Positions 41,137 to 46,814 of a DNA stretch of 64,000 bases are shown one piece after another. The notes below the pieces were generated by a model. The model saw nothing but the letters and a program-made list of their open reading frames with translations, did not search any database and was not told the DNA's origin. Position numbers and translations under genes: made by a program. The number at the start of each line of letters is the position of its first letter. Positions within the stretch are counted from its first letter, which is position 1. Where the stretch lies: NCBI RefSeq assembly GCF_004358325.1, contig NZ_CP037940.1, positions 496,001 to 560,000 of the forward strand. The letters are read 5' to 3'. The stretch comes from Periweissella cryptocerci. GTDB taxonomy: Bacteria; Bacillota; Bacilli; Lactobacillales; Lactobacillaceae.

Positions 41137-41328
41137 TCAAACTGGTGGGTTAGAGCCTTTTTCTGTGCCGAAGAAAGCATTTGAATCTTCCATCGCTTGC
41201 ACACGTTGCTTGTGCCTTCTGGTATCTTTCAACAGCCAGATAGCCCAGCGAATCAGATACGCAGTTGAAATTACTAACGCCAGCGTGAACATGAACATGC
41301 CGGCTTCAATTAGCGGTTGCCAAATCAA
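41137..41328 (-). CDS. Small membrane protein of the early region
   Basis: About 63 residues with one strong membrane helix (AGMFMFTLALVISTAYLIRW) and a basic cytosolic part (KDTRRHKQRVQAMEDS). The best start is the TTG at 41328, eight bases after AGGAGGTG; a GTG at 41337 overlaps that site. Function unknown. Confidence 0.55.
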   Translation of the reverse strand: MIWQPLIEAGMFMFTLALVISTAYLIRWAIWLLKDTRRHKQRVQAMEDSNAFFGTEKGSNPPV

Positions 41329-41384
41329 TTTCCTCACCTCCTCTCGTTGTATAATCTAAATACGTCACTGACTGAAAGGTGGTG

Positions 41385-41567
41385 ATGTATTTGGTTACTT
41401 TGAAGTTCAGCAACGCTGAGGGTGAATTGTTTTTCGCTCGAAACGTTACGAGTTTCACCGTCAGTGATGATGGTGATACCGTTATTTTCTCTACTCCGTC
41501 CAAGAACTGGGAAAATTACAGTATCAGCGAATCACATTGTGGCTTGAAGTTCATTCAAGCAGTTTAG
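41385..41567 (+). CDS. Plus-strand accessory gene inside the minus-strand early operon
   Basis: 60 residues, MYLVTLKFSNAEGELFFARN, predicted all-beta and acidic. Everything around it is on the other strand. It has its own signals: TATAAT at 41350-41355 with a weak -35, AAAGG just before the ATG at 41385, and a strong plus-strand terminator after its stop. That is the form of a moron, an added gene expressed apart from the lytic programme. The opposite-strand reading frame at 41306-41503 lacks a ribosome site. Function unknown. Confidence 0.65.
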   Translation: MYLVTLKFSNAEGELFFARNVTSFTVSDDGDTVIFSTPSKNWENYSISESHCGLKFIQAV

Positions 41568-41576
41568 TTTTACTAG

Positions 41577-41606
41577 CTCACTCATTTTCGAGTGAGTTTT
41601 TTGTTT
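41577..41606 (+). terminator. Terminator of the plus-strand accessory gene
   Basis: Stem CTCACTC/GAGTGAG (41577-41583 with 41590-41596), loop ATTTTC, then TTTTTTGTTTT on the plus strand. The hairpin overlaps the last codons of the convergent small membrane gene. Confidence 0.85.
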
Positions 41607-41685
41607 TGCTTGCCATATAAAACATGGTCGTCGTGAATGCTAATGAGATACCTAACACCACGCTCCAAATTACGATTTCAATCAT
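41578..41685 (-). CDS. Small membrane peptide of the early region
   Basis: 35 residues, MIEIVIWSVVLGISLAFTTT, one membrane helix, with a charged tail KTKNSLENE encoded by the convergent terminator hairpin. Its ATG overlaps the stop of the upstream gene behind AGGAGG. Unknown function. Confidence 0.55.
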   Translation of the reverse strand: MIEIVIWSVVLGISLAFTTTMFYMASKTKNSLENE

Positions 41686-41855
41686 TAGCTTGCCTCCTGA
41701 TTTTCGTGTTGCAAACTTTCAAAGAAGTTATAGAAATCAGTCGCTTCTTTTGGAATCACAAGACCTTTCACACTTTTGCGTTCGTGCCCATCCGACATGA
41801 TGTGTCGAACTTTTAAATTCAAACTGTTTTTTTGAAACTGAATTACATTTGGCAT
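41685..41855 (-). CDS. Small early phage protein
   Basis: 56 residues, MPNVIQFQKNSLNLKVRHIM, soluble. The strong site AAGGAGGTGG precedes the ATG at 41855. It lies just downstream of the Cro-like gene. Unknown function. Confidence 0.6.
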   Translation of the reverse strand: MPNVIQFQKNSLNLKVRHIMSDGHERKSVKGLVIPKEATDFYNFFESLQHENQEAS

Positions 41856-41886
41856 ATCGCCACCTCCTTGAAACTTTAGAATAAAA

Positions 41887-41902
41887 TACTAATTTTTACA
41901 AC
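41887..41902. promoter_or_regulatory. Switch operator copy 1 (TACTAATTTTTACAAC)
   Basis: One of four near-identical 16-base sequences. This copy touches the stop codon of the Cro-like gene, downstream of it, and may modulate expression of the genes that follow. Confidence 0.5.
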
Positions 41903-42123
41903 TATTGAACCAAATCAAAAATATCTTTAATTTCTAAATCCAATCCGCTTGCAATTTTTTTCGCAAGCGCTGGCCTGGGATGAATTTTCCCAGTTTGGAT
42001 ATTAGTCCAATGCGCTCTATTTATTCCGAGATACTTTTCGGCAAAATCTACACTGTTGTAACCGTGTAACGGCATTTGCCTTAACACTAAATCTCGATTT
42101 TTCATTACTAGTTTATAAGCCAT
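41902..42123 (-). CDS. Cro-like lytic regulator
   Basis: 73 residues with a helix-turn-helix (VDFAEKYLGINRAHWTNIQT, then GKIHPRPALAKKIASGLDL), a small Cro-type repressor. It is transcribed leftward, opposite to the repressor array, and is flanked by copies of the switch operator at 41887 and 42155. It would favour the lytic programme. Start ATG at 42123 with GGAGG. Confidence 0.8.
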   Translation of the reverse strand: MAYKLVMKNRDLVLRQMPLHGYNSVDFAEKYLGINRAHWTNIQTGKIHPRPALAKKIASGLDLEIKDIFDLVQ

Positions 42124-42154
42124 GAAACACCTCCGCTTCTTCTTTAGTACATTG

Positions 42155-42170
42155 TACTATTTTTTACAAC
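42155..42170. promoter_or_regulatory. Switch operator copy 2 with promoter before cro
   Basis: TACTATTTTTTACAAC, 32 bases upstream of the Cro-like start. On the minus strand a -35-like TTTCAA and a -10-like TACAAT, 17 bp apart, overlap it, so binding should control the cro transcript. Confidence 0.5.
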
Positions 42171-42207
42171 CTTTTGAAACACTTTGCAACTACATATTTA
42201 AAATAAT

Positions 42208-42378
42208 TTAGAACATGCGACTAATCAACTTGACTTCATTGTCTCGCAATCCAAAATGAATGCGTTCTTCATCAAGAATCTCGTTTACATCTTCACCAGC
42301 TTCAAGCCTTAACTCAATTACTTCAAGAACGCCAGTTAATGAACTGACGCTTTCGCCATTTACAATCGCTGCCTTCAT
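42208..42378 (-). CDS. Small acidic early protein
   Basis: 56 residues, MKAAIVNGESVSSLTGVLEV, ending DNEVKLISRMF; acidic and helical. The ATG at 42378 overlaps the stop of the upstream gene (ATGA), with AGGTGA upstream. Unknown function. Confidence 0.6.
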   Translation of the reverse strand: MKAAIVNGESVSSLTGVLEVIELRLEAGEDVNEILDEERIHFGLRDNEVKLISRMF

Positions 42379-42632
42379 GCCGTCACCTGCTCAGACATAT
42401 ACTTATTAAGCAATTCTTTAGCTGATTCAAGATCATGAAGCACTCTTTCAAGCTTAGCAATGTCTATCCTTGCTTTGTCGAGACGTTCGATTGACACTCT
42501 GTCTACATTGTCACCATAGCGCGTTAAATCTTCAACTGCCCAAGCTCTGTTGTAGTATGCACTTTCTAAATCGATCTTAACCAAATCAATCGTATGATTC
42601 AGCGAACGAATTCCATATCCTGTTGTGTCCAT
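42375..42632 (-). CDS. Early phage protein, unknown
   Basis: 85 residues, helical with alternating charges: MDTTGYGIRSLNHTIDLVKI, then IDIAKLERVLHDLESAKELL. The ATG at 42632 overlaps the preceding stop (TAATG) and uses AGGAGG. It is the second gene of the leftward early transcript; it may be an anti-repressor or another early function, not shown by sequence. Confidence 0.65.
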   Translation of the reverse strand: MDTTGYGIRSLNHTIDLVKIDLESAYYNRAWAVEDLTRYGDNVDRVSIERLDKARIDIAKLERVLHDLESAKELLNKYMSEQVTA

Positions 42633-42790
42633 TATCCTATCCTCCTAATTTTGTTGCTGAAAGTTTAGCGCCATTTCGCAAGGCTAATTTATGTATGCCC
42701 CGAAGGGCGTTAGAGCTATGTGTTCGGTCGCCTCCTTGCGATGCCTCCCTTTGCTACGATAATTGTATGAAGTCTTTGCTGTTTAGTCAT
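42632..42790 (-). CDS. First gene of the leftward early transcript: small very basic peptide
   Basis: 52 residues, MTKQQRLHTIIVAKGGIARR, with about 13 Lys/Arg and few acidic residues, suggesting nucleic-acid binding. The start is excellent (AAGGAGGTGAACCTA before the ATG at 42790), and it is the first gene after the lytic promoter. Its stop overlaps the next start. Function unknown; an early regulator such as an anti-repressor would fit the position. Confidence 0.65.
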
Positions 42791-42869
42791 TAGGTTCACC
42801 TCCTTAGAATATTGCTGCCGTGATATTAACCGGCCTTTTTGGTATTTCTTACTCCTTCTCTACACTTAT

Positions 42870-42898
42870 ATAATACAACAAAGTGCTAATTATTACAA
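42870..42898 (-). promoter_or_regulatory. Leftward lytic promoter overlapped by a switch operator
   Basis: Minus-strand -35 TTGTAA (42893-42898) and -10 TATTAT (42870-42875) with 17 bp spacing. The operator copy at 42884-42899 (TGCTAATTATTACAAC) covers the -35 and a second copy (TACTATTTTTTACAAC) lies at 42907-42922. It drives 42790 leftward. Confidence 0.65.
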
Positions 42899-42926
42899 CG
42901 AAAATATACTATTTTTTACAACTTTA

Positions 42927-42955
42927 TTGTACAAATACCACCAATTACATATATA
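42927..42955 (+). promoter_or_regulatory. Promoter of the repressor array
   Basis: Plus-strand -35 TTGTAC (42927-42932) and -10 TATATA (42950-42955), 17 bp apart, starting 36 bases before the first repressor codon. It directly adjoins operator copy 4 (42907-42922), so repressor could regulate its own synthesis. Confidence 0.6.
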
Positions 42956-42990
42956 CTAATATTATCAATTAATCGAAAGGAGGATTCGGC

Positions 42991-43371
42991 ATGGCAGATA
43001 ACGATCAAGCTAAAAAATTTGGTGTTTGGATAAAAAGCGCGCGTAGTTCGCAGGGCATGACATTAGGTCAGCTTGAATTGCAGACTGGCTACTCTAAAGG
43101 TAACATTTCACGCTTAGAGAAAGGATTGGCCAGTTCTGTGCCCAAAAAAGATACAATTATCAAGCTTGCGGAAGCTTTAAAACAAAACGTTGATGAAGCG
43201 TTAGCAATCGCAGGTCGATTAGGTTCAGATGAAATAAAAGATTTGAACGATACGGCAAAAACGTTATCACCTGCGCAACTTCGTGTTGCAGCACACATCA
43301 ACGATGACGTGACACCTGCTCAACTCGAGGACATCACACGCTATATTGAATTTCGCAAATCGCAAGGGTGA
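42991..43371 (+). CDS. Prophage repressor paralogue 1 (XRE HTH plus C-terminal domain)
   Basis: 126 residues. N-terminal XRE domain: FGVWIKSARSSQGMTLGQLE, TGYSKGNISRLEKGLASSVP. The C-terminal domain of about 45 residues (LSPAQLRVAAHINDDVTPAQ, then LEDITRYIEFRK) is repeated in the two following genes. No LexA-like self-cleavage site or catalytic Ser/Lys region is present, so induction would need another route, such as the ImmA-type protein downstream. Start ATG at 42991 with AAAGGAGG. Confidence 0.85.
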   Translation: MADNDQAKKFGVWIKSARSSQGMTLGQLELQTGYSKGNISRLEKGLASSVPKKDTIIKLAEALKQNVDEALAIAGRLGSDEIKDLNDTAKTLSPAQLRVAAHINDDVTPAQLEDITRYIEFRKSQG

Positions 43372-43408
43372 TAACGAACCCACAACTTACTTAGAAGGAG
43401 AATTTAAA

Positions 43409-43588
43409 ATGACAGATAACAATCAAGCTAAAAAAATTGGAGGCGCAGATGAAATGAAAGATTTAAACGATGTAGCCAAAAACCTATCCCCTGCGCAACT
43501 TCGTATTGCAGCACACATCGATGCTAATTTGACGCCTGAAAAACTTGAAGAAATCGAACGTTATATCGAATCGCGCAAACAAGATTAA
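43409..43588 (+). CDS. Repressor paralogue 2, lacking the HTH domain
   Basis: 59 residues. The first ten (MTDNNQAKKI) match the start of paralogue 1 (MADNDQAKKF), and residues 14-59 (MKDLNDVAKNLSPAQLRIAA onward) match its C-terminal domain; the whole DNA-binding domain is missing. AGAAGGAG precedes the ATG at 43409. With no own DNA-binding part it could only act by joining the other two repressors, as a bridging or inhibitory subunit. It could also be decaying, but the frame and ribosome site are intact. Confidence 0.75.
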   Translation: MTDNNQAKKIGGADEMKDLNDVAKNLSPAQLRIAAHIDANLTPEKLEEIERYIESRKQD

Positions 43589-43637
43589 ATTCGTCGTCAT
43601 TCAGAAAAAAATATGTACAAATAGAAAGGAAATTGAA

Positions 43638-44030
43638 ATGGTTGGTTACTTTTACTCTGCCGAATTCGGATATTGGTTAAAAAATGCACGTACGTATAAA
43701 AAAATGACAATGGCTCAACTTTCCGCACAGATTGGATATTCTGCAAGCGGTATTTCAAAACTAGAACGAGGCGCTTCTGACTATGCGCCTCGAAAAGAAA
43801 TGGTTATAAAATTTGCAGAAGCTTTAAATCTGGATGTTGATAGAGCATTAATGCTTTCAGGCCATATTCCTAGAGTTGCCGACCCAAAAATAACTGGCGC
43901 GCTATCTAGAACGCAACTTCGTATTGCTGCGCTCATCACCGATGATATGGACTTTAACCAAATCGAAGATGTTGCACATTATATCGAGTTTCGTAAGCGA
44001 GACAAAAATGGTCGTTTTATGCCTAAATAA
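43638..44030 (+). CDS. Repressor paralogue 3 (XRE HTH plus C-terminal domain)
   Basis: 130 residues. XRE domain: FGYWLKNARTYKKMTMAQLS, IGYSASGISKLERGASDYAP; C-terminal domain LSRTQLRIAALITDDMDFNQ then IEDVAHYIEFRKRDK, the same as in paralogues 1 and 2. The start is the ATG at 43638 after AGAAAGGAAATTGAA. The HTH recognition residues differ from paralogue 1 (ASGISKLERG against KGNISRLEKG), so operator preference could differ. Confidence 0.8.
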   Translation: MVGYFYSAEFGYWLKNARTYKKMTMAQLSAQIGYSASGISKLERGASDYAPRKEMVIKFAEALNLDVDRALMLSGHIPRVADPKITGALSRTQLRIAALITDDMDFNQIEDVAHYIEFRKRDKNGRFMPK

Positions 44031-44160
44031 AAAATCCGTCGCAAAATCATGAATGTTTTATGTCAAAACATTGAAACTTTTAGAAACCAACACTTATGAT
44101 TATTTCTTTTTAAAACTATTAGATACAATTAATGTATATTAATAGAAAGAGGACAGAAAT

Positions 44161-44784
44161 ATGAGTGTTTCAAAGAAAAAAGTTATAGGTTACGGCATTG
44201 CTGGAATTGTCGGTCTTGGTTTAATCGGCAATTTTGCTAATGGCAGCTCTGATACTTCTTCAAATAAAGAAGCGTCCCCAAAATCAGAACAAACAACAAA
44301 ATCTGCGAAAGCAGAAGATTTAGATCAACCGGAAAAAAAGAAGGTAGCGCCAAAGAAGAAAACTACCGCAACAAAAGACGGTGGTATTAAATTTGGTAAA
44401 ACTGCGAAACTTGGTGATATGAAATTGAAAATCACTAGTTCATCACTTGAAGATTCCGTTAAAGTGGGCGAATCAGGAACATTAGATTTACATCCTAAAA
44501 CAGGCGTTAAATATCTTGTATTAAAATTCAATTTATTTAATGCCGGCGATACCACGCAAACTATCCCTAACAGCGATTTTGTAGCAAAAATTGGCAATAA
44601 AGAATATGCTCCCGAAACAATTTTAAGCGACGATTTCTTTATTCTTTACGGCATAAATCCAAACCTGTCTTTAGATGGCACGGTTGTTTACGAAGTTCCA
44701 GCAAGCACCAACCGTTCGCAAGTTACCATCGAATATAAAGGCACCGGCTGGCTCACGAAGCCTAAGCAATTTAATATCGTTTAA
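44161..44784 (+). CDS. Exported DUF4352 protein, possible superinfection-exclusion factor
   Basis: 207 residues. A basic start is followed by one hydrophobic helix (VIGYGIAGIVGLGLIGNFAN), a Ser/Lys-rich linker (about residues 25-75) and a beta-sandwich with the DUF4352 pattern (GVKYLVLKFNLFNAGDTTQT, EYAPETILSDDFFILYGINP). The protein would be anchored in the membrane with the domain outside. Such proteins are typical of the lysogeny module of Lactobacillales prophages and are suspected to block injection by related phages. It has its own terminator; RBS GAAAGAGGA before the ATG at 44161. Confidence 0.8.
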   Translation: MSVSKKKVIGYGIAGIVGLGLIGNFANGSSDTSSNKEASPKSEQTTKSAKAEDLDQPEKKKVAPKKKTTATKDGGIKFGKTAKLGDMKLKITSSSLEDSVKVGESGTLDLHPKTGVKYLVLKFNLFNAGDTTQTIPNSDFVAKIGNKEYAPETILSDDFFILYGINPNLSLDGTVVYEVPASTNRSQVTIEYKGTGWLTKPKQFNIV

Positions 44785-44786
44785 TT

Positions 44787-44816
44787 TCAAGGGGTCATTT
44801 CCGACCCCTTTTATAA
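44787..44816 (+). terminator. Terminator after the DUF4352 gene
   Basis: Stem AAGGGGTC/GACCCCTT (44789-44796 with 44803-44810) with a six-base loop, followed by TTAT. It separates this gene from the ImmA-type/integrase pair. Confidence 0.75.
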
Positions 44817-44878
44817 AAAACGTAAAAGAACAAAGTTTCGTACATAAAGAACACAATTCGAAAAGGATGTGAAGAAAT

Positions 44879-45274
44879 GTGAATAAAATTGAACAGTTAG
44901 AATCTAATTGGCCTGATTACAAATTCATAGCAGATTCAAGCATGCCAATCGGTTTACCCGCATTAAACGTTAACGATAAAGTATACTGGAATCCGAACGT
45001 GCCGTTTAATACTATTTGGACAATTATCGCCGAAGAAATCGGACACGGCGAAACAACTTCTTGCCATGACATCACGAGGCAACTTACCCCGCAAGAATGG
45101 AAGGAGGAACGTACTGCGCGTGATTTCGGATTAGAGATAGCAATACCGTTCAACACGTTCAGACGCACTTTAACGAGCTATTATGACAATGATTGGGAGG
45201 CAGCCAATGATTTAGAAATTGATTTGAATACATTGCACGCAAGAAAAGAACTTTATGATAAAAGAGGAATCTGA
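44879..45274 (+). CDS. ImmA/IrrE-type metallopeptidase-like protein
   Basis: 131 residues of the Peptidase_M78 group. The zinc motif region reads IIAEEIGHGETTSCHD, with E-E-I-G-H where many members have H-E-x-x-H; variants with Glu at the first position are common in phage members. ERTARDFGLEIAIP follows, the usual third ligand region. In ICEBs1-type systems ImmA cleaves the repressor. The start is a GTG at 44879 after AAGGATGTGAAG. It ends just before the integrase start. Confidence 0.8.
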   Translation: MNKIEQLESNWPDYKFIADSSMPIGLPALNVNDKVYWNPNVPFNTIWTIIAEEIGHGETTSCHDITRQLTPQEWKEERTARDFGLEIAIPFNTFRRTLTSYYDNDWEAANDLEIDLNTLHARKELYDKRGI

Positions 45275-45275
45275 A

Positions 45276-46718
45276 ATGAAAACCGCTATATATGTACGCG
45301 TTTCAACCGAAAGCCAAGCGGAAGATGGGACTTCGATTGATACCCAAATCGAGAAATTAACGATGTACGCGGAAATGAATGACTGGAAAAATATCGAAAT
45401 TTACAACGATGCTGCGCACTCTGGTTCATCGTTCAATCGCCCTGCAATTCAGCGCTTAATCGCCGATATGGAGCACGGAGAAATCGCTCGGGTACTAATT
45501 TACAAGTTAGACCGTTTGAGCCGTTCACAGCTCGATACGCTGTCATTCATTGACAAGTATATTTCACGCTTAAACATTCCATTGATTTCATTCACGGAAA
45601 AACTTGATACTGAATCTGCAGCCGGCCAAATGATGATCGGGATCATGGCTTCATTTGCTCAATATGAACTTTCAAATATCACTTTGCGAATGCAAACAGG
45701 ACGCGCAGCACGCGCTCAAGCCGGCTACTGGGGTGGTGGTAGTCGCACGCCTTTCGGCTACGATTACATTGATGGTGAACTAATCGTTAATGAATTAGAA
45801 GCTACCGTTGTACGTGACATCTTCAATCGTTACGAAGCCGGTATTTCACTCACCAAGTTGCGCGATGAATTAAACGAAGCTGGCCACATTGGCAAATCGC
45901 GCGATTGGTCATTCACCACGCTACGGCAAGTTATCATACGCCCCATTTACGCCGGTTTAATAAAATGGAAAGGTGTAATATACGAAGGTCGCCATGAAGC
46001 ATTAATTTCAAAAGAGCAATATGATAATGTTCAAAAAAGCATTTTAGTTCGGCAAAAAAGAGCATATGAAGCGTCTGGGAACTCGCGCCCTTTTCAAGCA
46101 AAATATATGCTTAGTGGGTTGCTAATTTCCGCATACTCCAAAGCACCATTAACGTTAGACCAACGAGCATTACGTAAAAACGCGACTGAACGCGACAAAT
46201 ACTATGTACGTCCACGTCCACAAGGTGCATCTTCATATACGAGAAATTACACATCTGAACTTCGTGAATTGGATAAGCAAATCCGCCCGCATAAAATCGA
46301 GGAATATGAGGCTCTTGTACTATTTGAAATCGCTGGCTTAATTGGTACGGTTCCAAGTGCGGTAAAAAAAATAGATCGTCGTGTTGAAACGTACAAGCTA
46401 GAATTAACTAACTTGGATGCGCAACGTTCACGCCTGCTCGACATGTATCAATTAGATGCAATTACCGCCAGTGAATTTTCAGAACGAATTGAGGTTGTTG
46501 ACCGTCAACATAATTCACTTCTCAAAAAAATTGCAAAAGAGGAAGAAAAGGGTGATGAGCAAGGCACCGAAAACTTCAAAAACGTTTTCTCATCAATCCC
46601 CGAAATTTTAGAGAACGGGACTTATGACCAAAAAAAAGCGTTAGTGCGTGCTCTCATCGAAAAGGTAGAAGTCAGTGCGACTGAGCTAATTATTCGGTGG
46701 CGTTTCACAGAACAATAA
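45276..46718 (+). CDS. int: Large serine integrase, TP901-1 type, without cysteines
   Basis: 480 residues. The resolvase domain has catalytic Ser10 in AIYVRVSTESQAEDG and the arginine box YKLDRLSRSQ. The recombinase domain follows (GISLTKLRDELNEAGHIGKS), and the C-terminal region begins PFQAKYMLSGLL. In TP901-1 relatives this is followed by a zinc ribbon with CGYC and a second Cys pair. Here the positions read ISAYSKAPL and YYVRP ... SYTRNY, and I find no Cys in the whole protein. A coiled coil (about 350-430) and the end IIRWRFTEQ complete it. It integrates into comGC. ATG at 45276 with AGAGGAA. Confidence 0.93.
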   Translation: MKTAIYVRVSTESQAEDGTSIDTQIEKLTMYAEMNDWKNIEIYNDAAHSGSSFNRPAIQRLIADMEHGEIARVLIYKLDRLSRSQLDTLSFIDKYISRLNIPLISFTEKLDTESAAGQMMIGIMASFAQYELSNITLRMQTGRAARAQAGYWGGGSRTPFGYDYIDGELIVNELEATVVRDIFNRYEAGISLTKLRDELNEAGHIGKSRDWSFTTLRQVIIRPIYAGLIKWKGVIYEGRHEALISKEQYDNVQKSILVRQKRAYEASGNSRPFQAKYMLSGLLISAYSKAPLTLDQRALRKNATERDKYYVRPRPQGASSYTRNYTSELRELDKQIRPHKIEEYEALVLFEIAGLIGTVPSAVKKIDRRVETYKLELTNLDAQRSRLLDMYQLDAITASEFSERIEVVDRQHNSLLKKIAKEEEKGDEQGTENFKNVFSSIPEILENGTYDQKKALVRALIEKVEVSATELIIRWRFTEQ

Positions 46719-46742
46719 GTAGCACTATAATAAACCGACATT

Positions 46743-46814
46743 CTAGGAAATCGCCATTTCTAATAAAGTAAACCCCGCCTTTTTCTTTTTCAGCATCTGT
46801 TTTAATTTTTTCAT
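46743..46814 (-). pseudogene. comGC: comGC, 5' fragment (prophage-interrupted)
   Basis: 23 codons, with a prepilin leader of 13 residues (MKKLKQMLKKKKA) then GFTLLEMA, after which IS and a TAG stop come from phage DNA. The ATG at 46814 overlaps the comGB stop. Together with 2951-3238 it makes the complete major prepilin gene. As it stands only a leader peptide of 23 residues would be made. Confidence 0.93.
46749..46760. other. attR core of the comGC prophage
   Basis: AATCGCCATTTC, identical to 3227-3238. The phage side (minus strand) continues TCCTAGAATGT. Rebuilding attP from both phage flanks puts ACATT and AATGT as inverted arms around the core, as expected for serine integrase sites. Confidence 0.9.

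Larger units (their letters stand above)
3227..46760. mobile_element. Complete siphophage-type prophage integrated in comGC
   Basis: The element is bounded by a 12-bp direct repeat whose copies are 43,522 bp apart. It holds a full lysogeny, replication, packaging, head, long-tail, baseplate and lysis set, with no broken structural gene that I can see. A TP901-1-type serine integrase lies next to the right end. The layout (portal and MuF of SPP1 type, HK97-type capsid, tail chaperone frameshift, long tape measure) indicates a non-contractile long-tailed temperate phage of Lactobacillales. Because excision would restore comGC exactly, the phage is placed to behave as a reversible switch on competence. 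Confidence 0.95.

Noticed and set aside
41306-41503. Minus-strand reading frame opposite the plus-strand accessory gene
   Set aside because: It begins at a TTG without a ribosome site, and the plus strand has promoter, ribosome site and terminator for its own frame.
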